From the NCBI GenBank assembly GCA_963701265.1, contig OY969581.1, positions 124,001-188,000 on the forward strand: DNA of 64,000 nucleotides, written 5' to 3'. The position numbers were made by a program, and so were the translations under genes. Below the pieces are notes generated by a model. That model saw nothing but the letters and a program-made list of their open reading frames with translations. It had not been told where the DNA came from and made no database searches. Each line of letters opens with the position of its first letter. Within the stretch, counting starts at the first letter, position 1. The stretch comes from VRUE01 sp963701265. Its GTDB lineage: Bacteria; Actinomycetota; Thermoleophilia; Solirubrobacterales; 70-9. Positions 32,714-40,319 of the stretch are shown piece by piece.

Positions 32714-33975
32714 GGATCGCGGCAACAGCAGCTCTCGTCACCACGGTCGCCTGCGCGGCCGTGGTGACGCTTGCCGCACCCGCCGGCGCCGCGGTGGTGG
32801 CGCTCAGCGTCACTGCCGCCGGCGCGCCGGCTCCACTCTTCGAAGGCTCGGTCAGCACCGAGCCGCACGCCGTCGACGGCAGCGACGGCAGCGGGGCCCA
32901 CTCCTGCTCCGGCCCGCCCGGCTCGCCCGGCTCGGCCCCGGCGGCAACAGCGACCGGCGCGCTCGACGATGCGCTGCGCGGCGCCGGCATTCCCTGGCGC
33001 GGTAACTGGAACCCCAGCTTTCGTGACTTCTTCATCGACAGCATCGGCGCCTACGCCTCGGCCGCGCCGGACCGCTACTGGTCGCTGACCGTCAACGGCG
33101 GCTTCTCGTCCGGTGGCTGCCTGCGGCAGCTCGTAGACGGTGACTCGGTGCACTTCTTCTACGGGCCCCTCTACGAAGCGAACTCGCCGGGCTCGGCGCC
33201 GGATAGCCCAAAGGCACCGGGGGCCGGGCCAGGTTCAAGCGGCAAAACGACCGCGGCCGGAACGCGGCCGCGAAAACTGCGCAGCGTCGTTGCCGCCGCT
33301 GTCCGCTTCCTGCGCCGCCAGCGCGGCGAAGCCTGGGCGCGGCTCGCCTTGTCCTTGCACGGCGAGGGTGACCCCGCCGCGGCCGCGGCGGCGCTGGTCG
33401 GCCAGCGGCGGCTCGCATCCCAGAACGCCGACGGCTCCTTCGGCGGCGACGTCAACACGACCGCCCTCGCCGTGCTCGCCCTCGACCAGACTCGCCCCCA
33501 CGCTGCGACTCGCGCTGCGGCGTGGCTGGCCGCCGCCCAGGCTCCCAGCGGTGGCTTCGGCTACCGGCCTGGCGTGGTGGCCGACGTCGACACCACGGGC
33601 CTGGTCAGCTGGGCGCTGGCGCTGCGGGGACGGGGCGCGGCGGTCTCGCGGGCGGCCGCCTTCGTCCGCTCAGCCCAAGCTGCCGACGGCGGCTTCCCGG
33701 CGCTGCCCGGTGGCGAGTCCAACACCCAGAGCACCGGGCTGGGGACGATCGCGCTGCGGGTCGCCGGGGTCGGGCCGCGGCGGGCGCTGGCCGGATCCGG
33801 TCGCGGCCCACTCGATTACCTGGTTGCGCTTGCCCGCCGCGACGGCTCGATCGACTACCGCCGGGGCAGCTCGCCAACTCCGGCCTGGACCACGGCACAG
33901 GCCCTGCTCGGGCTCACCGCCAGGGCCAAGCTGCTCGACTGGGATGCAGACCGGGCTGCCGGCTCAATACGCTGA
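32710..33975 (+). CDS. Secreted transcobalamin-like protein, DUF4430-like then toroid domain
   Basis: The GTG start overlaps the previous stop by four bases. The 421-residue product has a signal peptide (1-28, 'TTVACAAVVTLAAPAGA') and a DUF4430-like domain (about 30-155). That domain contains 'DRYWSLTVNGGF' and 'LVDGDSVHFFYG', the 'W...vNg' and 'gD.v.f.y' signature. A Pro/Lys linker follows, then an alpha/alpha-toroid (195-415) of four or five repeats. The repeats include 'SQNADGSFGGDVNTTALAVL', 'AQAPSGGFGY', 'QAADGGFPALPGG' and 'ARRDGSIDYRRG', each close to QxxDGG. Relative to its neighbour the two domains are in the opposite order. Co-control by the cobalamin riboswitch suggests that both proteins handle B12 outside the membrane. 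Confidence 0.8.
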   Translation: MRIAATAALVTTVACAAVVTLAAPAGAAVVALSVTAAGAPAPLFEGSVSTEPHAVDGSDGSGAHSCSGPPGSPGSAPAATATGALDDALRGAGIPWRGNWNPSFRDFFIDSIGAYASAAPDRYWSLTVNGGFSSGGCLRQLVDGDSVHFFYGPLYEANSPGSAPDSPKAPGAGPGSSGKTTAAGTRPRKLRSVVAAAVRFLRRQRGEAWARLALSLHGEGDPAAAAAALVGQRRLASQNADGSFGGDVNTTALAVLALDQTRPHAATRAAAWLAAAQAPSGGFGYRPGVVADVDTTGLVSWALALRGRGAAVSRAAAFVRSAQAADGGFPALPGGESNTQSTGLGTIALRVAGVGPRRALAGSGRGPLDYLVALARRDGSIDYRRGSSPTPAWTTAQALLGLTARAKLLDWDADRAAGSIR

Positions 33976-34006
33976 AGTGACCACGACTTCGATGGAGGCA
34001 CAGACC

Positions 34007-35320
34007 TTGACTGAGCAGCTCTGGGGTGGCGAGACCACCAAGGCCGTCGACAACTTCCCGGTTTCCGGCGAGCCCGTTCCCGTTCCCGTCGTCCGCTGGC
34101 TGGGCCGGCTCAAGGCCGCGGCGGCGCTGGTCAACGGCGAGCTCGGCGTGCTCGACCAGGCCGTAGCGGAACGGATCGCCGCCGCCGGCGACGCGGTCGC
34201 GGCGGGCGAACACGACGACCAGTTCCCGGTCGACGTCTTCCAAACCGGCTCCGGCACCTCCTCCAACATGAACGCCAACGAGGTGCTCGCCAACCTCGCC
34301 GGCGACGGGGCCCACCCCAATGACCACGTCAACATGGGCCAGTCCTCCAACGACGTCTTCCCCTCCGCCGTCCACCTGGCGGCGCTGGGCGAGGTGACGC
34401 ACGACCTGCTGCCGGCGATGGGCTCCCTGGAGACCTCGCTCGAGGCCAAGGCGGAGAAGTTCGCCGACGTGGTCAAGGCCGGTCGCACCCACCTGATGGA
34501 CGCGGTGCCGGTCACCCTCGGCCAGGAGTTCGGCGGCTACGCGGCGCAGGTGCGGCTCGGCATCCAGCGGGTCGAGGCGACTCTGCGGCGGGTCGGCCAG
34601 ATCCCGCTCGGCGGCACCGCCACCGGCACCGGGCTCAACACCCACCCCGAGTTCGCCGCCAAGGTGCGCGAGCGGCTCGCGGTCGAAACCGGCCTCGACA
34701 TCTCCGAGCCGCTCGACCGCTTCGAGGCGCAGGGCAACCGCGACTCGCTGGTCGAGCTCTCCGGCGCCCTCAAGGTCTACGCCGTCTCGCTCAACAAGAT
34801 CGCCAACGACTTGGCGCTGATGGGCTCCGGCCCGCGCGCCGGGCTCGCCGAGCTGCGCCTGCCGGAGCTGCAGAAGGGCTCCTCGATCATGCCCGGCAAG
34901 GTCAACCCGGTGATCCCCGAGGTCGTGATCCAGGTCGCCGCCCAGGTGATCGGCAACGACGCCGCGATCACCGTCGCCGGCAGTCAGGGCCAGTTCGAGC
35001 TCAACGTGCGGGTGCCGCTGATCGCCCGCAACCTGCTCGACTCGATCAAGCTGCTCGCCTCCGCCTCGCGCCTGCTCGACGAGAAGTGCGTCACCGGGCT
35101 CGAGGCCAACGAGGAGATGACGACGCGCCACGCCGAGGCGACGCTGGCCACGGCCACCGCGCTCAACCCCCACATCGGCTACGACCGCGCCGCCGACATC
35201 GTCAAGACCGCGGCCGAGTCAGGCCGCTCGCTGCGCGAGGTCGCGCTCGAGCAAGGAGTCGAGCCCTCCGTCCTCGAGGAGGCACTCGACCACCGGCGGA
35301 TGGCTAGACCGCACGAGTAG
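34007..35320 (+). CDS. fumC: Fumarate hydratase class II
   Basis: This 437-residue enzyme starts 'TEQLWGGETTKAVDNFPVSG', which aligns with the usual FumC N-terminus. I therefore prefer the TTG at 34007, which has GGAGG eight bases upstream; GTG at 33977 and ATG at 33992 are in-frame alternatives. The superfamily signature is 'GSSIMPGKVNP' near 291, with 'SGTSSNMNANEV' near 80 and 'AGRTHLMDAVPVTLGQEF' carrying the catalytic-loop His. It interconverts fumarate and malate in the TCA cycle. It follows the B12 operon by about 30 bases and may share some read-through. A 46-nt palindrome immediately after its stop probably terminates it. Confidence 0.95.
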   Translation: MTEQLWGGETTKAVDNFPVSGEPVPVPVVRWLGRLKAAAALVNGELGVLDQAVAERIAAAGDAVAAGEHDDQFPVDVFQTGSGTSSNMNANEVLANLAGDGAHPNDHVNMGQSSNDVFPSAVHLAALGEVTHDLLPAMGSLETSLEAKAEKFADVVKAGRTHLMDAVPVTLGQEFGGYAAQVRLGIQRVEATLRRVGQIPLGGTATGTGLNTHPEFAAKVRERLAVETGLDISEPLDRFEAQGNRDSLVELSGALKVYAVSLNKIANDLALMGSGPRAGLAELRLPELQKGSSIMPGKVNPVIPEVVIQVAAQVIGNDAAITVAGSQGQFELNVRVPLIARNLLDSIKLLASASRLLDEKCVTGLEANEEMTTRHAEATLATATALNPHIGYDRAADIVKTAAESGRSLREVALEQGVEPSVLEEALDHRRMARPHE

Positions 35321-35326
35321 TTAACG

Positions 35327-35372
35327 CGCATCCGACATTGACCCCACCCCAGTGTGGTCAATGTCGGATGCG
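35327..35372. terminator. 46-nt palindrome, likely bidirectional terminator (copy A)
   Basis: Arms at 35327-35343 and 35356-35372 are perfect 17-base complements (CGCATCCGACATTGACC / GGTCAATGTCGGATGCG), with a 12-base loop. It lies in the 59-base gap between the convergent fumC and metallophosphoesterase stops. It is the same length as, and clearly related to, the palindrome inside rarA at 56635-56680. The two differ by paired changes in the stem. There is no T-tract, so any termination would be hairpin-only. Confidence 0.75.
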
Positions 35373-35379
35373 GCTCAAC

Positions 35380-37257
35380 TCAGCGCGGGTCTTCGAGCAG
35401 CAGCTCGACGTTGCGGTCTTTGGCTTCGCCTTCGCCCAGCGGGGCGCCGGACTGCAAGTCGTTGAAGCTCATCGTCCTGCCGACCGAGGCCAGGTCGTTG
35501 AGGTCCATGCCCGTCGCCGAGGTTCCGGCAACGGGTGCTGCCGCCTGGCCGACGTGGTCGAGGATCGTGCCGAAGATCGAGAGCGTGCCGTCGTGGTTGT
35601 CGAAGACCTCGAGCAGGCGGCTCTGCTGCGGCCAGTCGGCCTCGGCGGCGACCCGGATGCTCCAGAAGCCGCCGGGGCCGCTCGGGTTGGGGAAGGCGTT
35701 GACCAGGTTGTCGTGCGAGTGGCCGGCGACCCAGGCGATCGCGTTGGGGAATTCGTGCAGCAGTTTGACCGCGTCGGCCTCGAGGTGGATCGGCGACGAG
35801 CTGCGCGGGTCGAGGTCGCAGCCGGGGTTGACGTCGTGCCCGTGCGCGTCGTTGAGCAGGCAGGGCGGCGCCAGCTCGTCGACGGCGTCGGCGGTGAGGC
35901 TCTCCGGCGCGTGGTGGCTGAAGAGCACGACGAGTTCGTCGGCCGCGGTCGCCGCTTCGAGCTGACCGCGCAGCCATTTGAACTGGGGGTCGTCGATGTT
36001 GCCGTCGGCAGTGGTGTTGCCGGTCGGGGTGACGATCGTGCCCGCCTCGGCGACCGTGTCGACGGCGATGAAGCGCATCCCCGGTGTCGGGCTCCAGGCG
36101 TAGTAGCCGGCGGCGCCTTTGGAGGCCGATTCCTGCGCCGGGTCGATCAGGTCGAAGCCATGGCCGTCGGCCTGGCTGCCGGCCTTGAAGACGTCCTTGT
36201 ACTGCTTCTTTGAGACGAAGCGCCGCTTCGGGTCACCCGGGACGAAGATCAGGTTCTGGGGTTTGGTCAGCAGGGTGCTGAGGAGGTTCGTCGGATTGAG
36301 CAGCGAGGTCAGCAGGGCCGCCGCGTTTTCGGGGTTGGAGACCGGGCCGATTGGCTTCAGGCAGCCGGTGGCGACCGCCTCGAAGGCGGCGTTGGCCGCC
36401 GCGTTGCCCTGGACCAGCGCGTCGTGGTTGCCGAAGGCGACGTAGGAGGGAACGTCGAGCCCGGCCGCAGTGAAGGATTTCTGGGCTTGGTCCATCAGGC
36501 CCGGGTATTTGGGCCAGGCGGCGTGCGGGCCGGCCGGGCTGTTGGGGTCGTAGAACTCCGGGAAGGTGCCCTCGAAGTAGTCGTTGTAGTCCTGCACGCC
36601 GGTGTAGCGGGCGGCCTCGGCGGCGCCGGGAACGAAGAGGTTCGGGCAGAGCAGGTTCGAGTATTTGCTCTTGTCGACGCCGCTGTTGGGGTTGAGCGGG
36701 CCGCCCTCGAGCAGGGTCCGCACCCATTCGGTCTCGTTCAGCTGCTGGCTGTCGGCGGAGTCGCCGGTGTCGATCGTGAAGTCCATCGGCCGGTGGGCGC
36801 CGCTGCCGTCGGCGACCGGGGCGGCCGCGGTGAACTGGTCCATCTGGCGGATCATCGCGTCGTCGATCTGGGGCTCGAGCGCCTCCCAGGGCCGCCAGGC
36901 GGCGCCGAAGGGGAGGTTGAGCGGGGTCGAGAGCGGGTCGATGACCTCGAGCCGCGCCGGCGACTCCTCGTCGGCGAGCTGGAAGTCGGAGAGCTGGCCG
37001 AAGTAGGCGAGCGAGGTGCGCGTTTCGGCGCGGTTGGCGCCGGCGGTGGCCAGTTCCTGGCGCAGCGTGTAGGGCTCGCCTTCGCCGAGCTGGAGGAAGC
37101 GGAAGGCACCGGCACCGGTCGGGACGACCCGCTGTTCGAGCGTGCTCTGCCCTTCGGTGTCGGAGACCGCGGCCGAGCCAGTGGCCGCCATCGTCAGCGC
37201 CATAGCCAGGACCGCAAACACGATGCCGATCCGGGTCGATACTCCTCGCAGCTTCAT
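35380..37257 (-). CDS. Secreted metallophosphoesterase (PPA1498-type)
   Basis: This 625-residue calcineurin-like phosphoesterase has a signal peptide (residues 1-29, 'AVLAMALTMAATGSAAV'). Metal-site blocks are 'FGQLSDFQLADEESP' (DxQ in place of DxH), 'TIDTGDSADSQQLNETEW', 'YVAFGNHDALVQGN' (GNHD), 'VLFSHHAPESL' and 'WVAGHSHDNLVNAFP'. The long insertions with 'CPNLFVPGAAEAARYTGVQD' are characteristic of the actinobacterial PPA1498 group. Substrate is unknown; an extracellular phosphodiester or phosphate ester is expected. A strong GGGGAGAG ribosome site precedes the ATG. It faces fumC tail to tail. Confidence 0.85.
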   Translation of the reverse strand: MKLRGVSTRIGIVFAVLAMALTMAATGSAAVSDTEGQSTLEQRVVPTGAGAFRFLQLGEGEPYTLRQELATAGANRAETRTSLAYFGQLSDFQLADEESPARLEVIDPLSTPLNLPFGAAWRPWEALEPQIDDAMIRQMDQFTAAAPVADGSGAHRPMDFTIDTGDSADSQQLNETEWVRTLLEGGPLNPNSGVDKSKYSNLLCPNLFVPGAAEAARYTGVQDYNDYFEGTFPEFYDPNSPAGPHAAWPKYPGLMDQAQKSFTAAGLDVPSYVAFGNHDALVQGNAAANAAFEAVATGCLKPIGPVSNPENAAALLTSLLNPTNLLSTLLTKPQNLIFVPGDPKRRFVSKKQYKDVFKAGSQADGHGFDLIDPAQESASKGAAGYYAWSPTPGMRFIAVDTVAEAGTIVTPTGNTTADGNIDDPQFKWLRGQLEAATAADELVVLFSHHAPESLTADAVDELAPPCLLNDAHGHDVNPGCDLDPRSSSPIHLEADAVKLLHEFPNAIAWVAGHSHDNLVNAFPNPSGPGGFWSIRVAAEADWPQQSRLLEVFDNHDGTLSIFGTILDHVGQAAAPVAGTSATGMDLNDLASVGRTMSFNDLQSGAPLGEGEAKDRNVELLLEDPR

Positions 37258-37326
37258 CCGTTCTCTCCCCTTCGCTCGATGGACCTGGAGAGAGGGTACC
37301 CAATTTTTACTACGGAACTACCTGAG

Positions 37327-38769
37327 CTATTGCAGGGTGATGAAGCGCTCCTCGGTCAGCTCCTGCACGGCGAAGGCGGGGCCCTCGCGGGTGTTGCCGG
37401 AGTCCTTGACCCCGCCGTAGGGCATCTGGTCAGCGCGGAAGGTCGGCACCTCGTTGATCAGCACGCCGCCGAACTCAAGCGCGTTAGCGGCCTCGAGGCC
37501 GCGGGCGATGTCGCGGGTGAAGACGCCGGCCTGGAGGCCGAACTTGGAGTCGTTGGCCAGCTCCAGGGCCTCGCCGAACTCGCCGTAGGTGTCGACCGTG
37601 GCGACCGGCCCGAAGATCTCCTCGCACCAGACCTTGGCCTCGCGGGATGGCGAGCCGAGCAGGGTCGGGGCGAGGCAGCGGCCCTCGTCGACCAGCTCGC
37701 CACCGGCCAGAAGCGTCGCTCCGGCGGCAACCGCCTCGTCAATCCACTGCCTGACCCGGTCGCGGTCGTCGGGGGTGATCAACGGGCCGACGTCGGTCTC
37801 GGAGTCGAGCGGATCGCCGACCGTGAGCTTCTCGACGTTGGCGACGAGGCGCTCGGTGAAGGCCTCGGCGATCTCCTCCTGGACGAGGATGCGCTGGATC
37901 GAGATGCAGCTCTGGCCGGCATGGGAGAAAGCGTGGATCTGAGCCTTGTCCGCGGCCGCCTCCCAGTCGCCGTCGGAGTGGACGATCAGCGGCGCGTTGG
38001 AGCCGAGCTCGAGGTTGACCTTCTTGTGGGGAACGCGGCTGCGGATGTCCCAGCCCACCCCGGCCGAGCCGGTGAAGGTGATCGCCTTGGTCAGCTCGTG
38101 CTCGACGATCGCGTTGCCGACCTTCGAGCCGGGGCCGGGGATGACGCTGAGCCAGCCGTCGGGGAGCCCGGCCTCGCCGAGGATCGCCGCCAGCTTCAGC
38201 GCCGAGATCGGCGTCTGGCCGGCCGGCTTGAGCACGATCGCGTTGCCGGCGGCAATCGCCGGCCCGAGCTTGTGCGCGACCAGGTTGAGCGGAAAGTTGA
38301 AGGGGCTGATCGCGCCGACGACCCCGTAGGGCACGCGCAGCATTACCCCGAGCTTGCCGATCCCAGCGGAGGAGGCCTCCATCGGCACCGTGCCGCCGGT
38401 CAGCTTGCGCGCCTCGGTGGCGGAGAAGGTGAGGGTGTCGACGCAGCGCTGCGCCTCGACCGTGGCGGTCTTGATCGGCTTGCCCGCCTCGGCGGCGATC
38501 GTCAGCGCCAGGTCCTCGACCCGCTCGCCGACCAGCGCAGCGGCGCGGTCGAGCGTCGCCGCCCGCTCATGCTGGGGAAAATCGGTGGAGAGAAAGGCCT
38601 CATGAGCCGCGGCAACTGCCCGCTCGACCGTCGCCTGGTCACCAAGCGCCACCCGCCCCACGGGAGAGCCGTCGTAGGGGCTCTTGACCTCGCCCCACTC
38701 GCCGCTCTCAACCCACTCGCCCGCAGCGAGCAGCTTGTGATCGACCGCGTCCACCGTCTGCGTTGCCAT
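37327..38769 (-). CDS. NAD(P)-dependent aldehyde dehydrogenase
   Basis: This 480-residue ALDH is of normal length. The nucleophile lies in 'FSHAGQSCISIQRI' and the general-base Glu in 'VNLELGSNAPL'. The Rossmann and oxyanion regions are 'GVVGAISPFNFPLNLVAHKL' and 'TKAITFTGSAGVGWDI'. The pattern resembles the lactaldehyde/glyceraldehyde or succinate-semialdehyde group, but this cannot be settled by sight. GGAGG precedes the ATG by five bases. It stands alone between the metallophosphoesterase and the secreted-protein operon. Another ALDH of a different subgroup is at 57.6 kb. Confidence 0.9.
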   Translation of the reverse strand: MATQTVDAVDHKLLAAGEWVESGEWGEVKSPYDGSPVGRVALGDQATVERAVAAAHEAFLSTDFPQHERAATLDRAAALVGERVEDLALTIAAEAGKPIKTATVEAQRCVDTLTFSATEARKLTGGTVPMEASSAGIGKLGVMLRVPYGVVGAISPFNFPLNLVAHKLGPAIAAGNAIVLKPAGQTPISALKLAAILGEAGLPDGWLSVIPGPGSKVGNAIVEHELTKAITFTGSAGVGWDIRSRVPHKKVNLELGSNAPLIVHSDGDWEAAADKAQIHAFSHAGQSCISIQRILVQEEIAEAFTERLVANVEKLTVGDPLDSETDVGPLITPDDRDRVRQWIDEAVAAGATLLAGGELVDEGRCLAPTLLGSPSREAKVWCEEIFGPVATVDTYGEFGEALELANDSKFGLQAGVFTRDIARGLEAANALEFGGVLINEVPTFRADQMPYGGVKDSGNTREGPAFAVQELTEERFITLQ

Positions 38770-38797
38770 TCCGACCTCCTCTGAGCTTGAGGCCAGC

Positions 38798-38831
38798 CTA
38801 GCGCTCGGCAGACATCGACCCCGAGCGCTAG
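38798..38831 (-). terminator. Hairpin at end of the secreted-protein operon
   Basis: CTAGCGCTCGG (38798-38808) and CCGAGCGCTAG (38821-38831) are perfect 11-base complements with a 12-base loop. It sits 29 bases after the stop of the last gene of the 38.9-47.6-kb operon and just upstream of the ALDH start. No T-tract follows, as is common in high-GC actinobacteria. It could also protect the mRNA 3' end. Confidence 0.55.
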
Positions 38832-38859
38832 CTGACCGTTAGGCCGGGCCGAGATCGTC

Positions 38860-39561
38860 CTATCGATAAGCCATGAAATAGAAGGGGTGCTGCTGGCGAC
38901 TGCCGGCGTTGTAGGTCTGCACCTCGACCTGGGGGTAGGGGCAGGAAGCTGTGCCGCCGAACTTGACGAAGGCGCTGACTTGGGAGTTGAGTGCGTATTC
39001 GGGAGTCACCTGCGCTCCCCGCGGGACGAACCCGGGAACGTTGATGCAGTAGATCCCCGGTTCTTTGCCCTGTTTGACGTCGGCGGTGCCGATGCCCTTT
39101 GAGGAGGCTGGGAAGACCGTGCCAAGGGCATCCACCTTGGCAAAGGCCTCGGGGTTTGAGGTTTCAGCCGTGGTGGCGAAGTTGGCCGTGTCAGCGGAGG
39201 GCACCCGGCCCAGGGTGGCCTCGTCGACCTTCTCCCCGGTGAGCGAATTGTTGGGGACCTTCTCGGGGGTGACCGCGTTGCCTTGGATCTTGGCGCTGGT
39301 GATTGCCCCATCGGCGATCTTCTCCGCGGTGACGGCGCCCGAAGCGATCTTGCCCTGCTTGATCGCCAGGCTTTCGATCTTCGGGGCGGTCACCGACTTC
39401 TTTCTGAGCTTGTCAGCGGTGACCGCTCCGGGGCGCAGCTGCTTGGCGCCAACTGACTTGGGAGCGAGCTGCTGGGCAGCGTAGGCAGATCCCATGCCCA
39501 AGGCGATGAAGAGCGCCAGGGTGGCGGTCACATTGGCGTAGGTGAGGTGCTTGCGGATCAT
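38860..39561 (-). CDS. Secreted repeat protein with 'AVTA.KI' repeats
   Basis: This 233-residue protein opens 'MIRKHLTYANVTATLALFIA', a leader style shared by many exported proteins of this lineage. Residues 30-130 consist of degenerate repeats, for example 'GAVTADKLRKKSVTAPKI', 'GAVTAEKIADGAITSAKI' and 'NAVTPEKVPNNSLTGEKV', likely a beta-helix or fibre-like stalk. The C-terminal 90 residues form a separate beta domain with two Cys ('GIYCINVPGFVPRGAQ', 'TASCPYPQVEV'), probably a head. It overlaps the upstream gene by four bases and closes the operon. Function is unknown; a surface fibre or adhesive role is an inference from the stalk-and-head shape. Confidence 0.75.
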   Translation of the reverse strand: MIRKHLTYANVTATLALFIALGMGSAYAAQQLAPKSVGAKQLRPGAVTADKLRKKSVTAPKIESLAIKQGKIASGAVTAEKIADGAITSAKIQGNAVTPEKVPNNSLTGEKVDEATLGRVPSADTANFATTAETSNPEAFAKVDALGTVFPASSKGIGTADVKQGKEPGIYCINVPGFVPRGAQVTPEYALNSQVSAFVKFGGTASCPYPQVEVQTYNAGSRQQHPFYFMAYR

Positions 39562-40319
39562 CTGGCCTCACAGCTCCTGTTGAGGGTGGTGGTCAGGGCC
39601 GGGCCGCCCTCGAAGCCGAAGCTGGTTCGCATCAGCGGGAAGCCGACCGTCGAGAACCCCGCGGGGGCGGGGCAGCCGGCGGAGAGATAGGTGCGATCGA
39701 GATCGAGGCTGACCCCGGTGACGTAGCCCCATTCCCCTGTCACCTGGGGCAGGGCCGCTCTCAGCACTGTGCCGAAGGTGCCCTTGGCCTTCTCGACCAA
39801 GAAGGAGAGCACGTAGGAGGTGGGGACCGGCTTGGTGCCGTAGATGTGGGCAAAAAGCGCCGGCTTTCCCCCAAGCTTGCCGTTGAAGGCCAAGACCTTG
39901 CCCGCGGAGGGGAAGGGCGATTGGTCGGAGATCTTGACCTTGGCCGAGAAGCGGCCTTCGCCGATCAGCGAGGGGCGGCAGGCCGCCAGCGCCTCGGCGG
40001 TGGTCGAGGGGTCGATGTGGCCGAGGCGGCACACCGGCACCGCCGTAGGGTGGATTTGGCCGTTGGAGTTGATCGCGATCGCGATCGATGCCAGCTGGGG
40101 CAGGGCGCCGGGCCTGGTCGGGGTGATGTGCCCGGCAACCGAGACGGCGACCGGGGCAGCTCCCTTGCGCGGCAGCTTGGTCGGGCTGATCGAGCCGGTG
40201 ACCTTGACCCGCACGCCACTCTTTTGGGAGACCTCGGCGAGGGCGAGGGAGTGAAGGAGCACCGCCGCCGCGATCCCGAGGGTCGCGGCGGCGGTGAGAC
40301 GGGTTTTGGCGTTCATCAA
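39558..40319 (-). CDS. Secreted lineage-specific protein
   Basis: The 253-residue protein has a signal peptide (residues 1-28, 'AATLGIAAAVLLHSLALA') and a beta-rich mature part. Segments with 'GVRVKVTGSISPTKLPRKG' and 'CRLGHIDPSTTAEALAACRP' recall a repetitive module also seen in other uncharacterised exported proteins of this group. Four Cys could pair. It overlaps both neighbours by four bases (ATGA type), so it is made as part of the five-gene secreted operon. I recognise no enzyme motif. Confidence 0.72.
   Translation of the reverse strand: MMNAKTRLTAAATLGIAAAVLLHSLALAEVSQKSGVRVKVTGSISPTKLPRKGAAPVAVSVAGHITPTRPGALPQLASIAIAINSNGQIHPTAVPVCRLGHIDPSTTAEALAACRPSLIGEGRFSAKVKISDQSPFPSAGKVLAFNGKLGGKPALFAHIYGTKPVPTSYVLSFLVEKAKGTFGTVLRAALPQVTGEWGYVTGVSLDLDRTYLSAGCPAPAGFSTVGFPLMRTSFGFEGGPALTTTLNRSCEAR

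Noticed and set aside
33140..34006. N-terminal extension of fumarase
   Set aside because: The extension is Arg/Pro-rich shadow sequence of the DUF4430-toroid gene. FumC homology begins at the TTG at 34007 with a good ribosome site.
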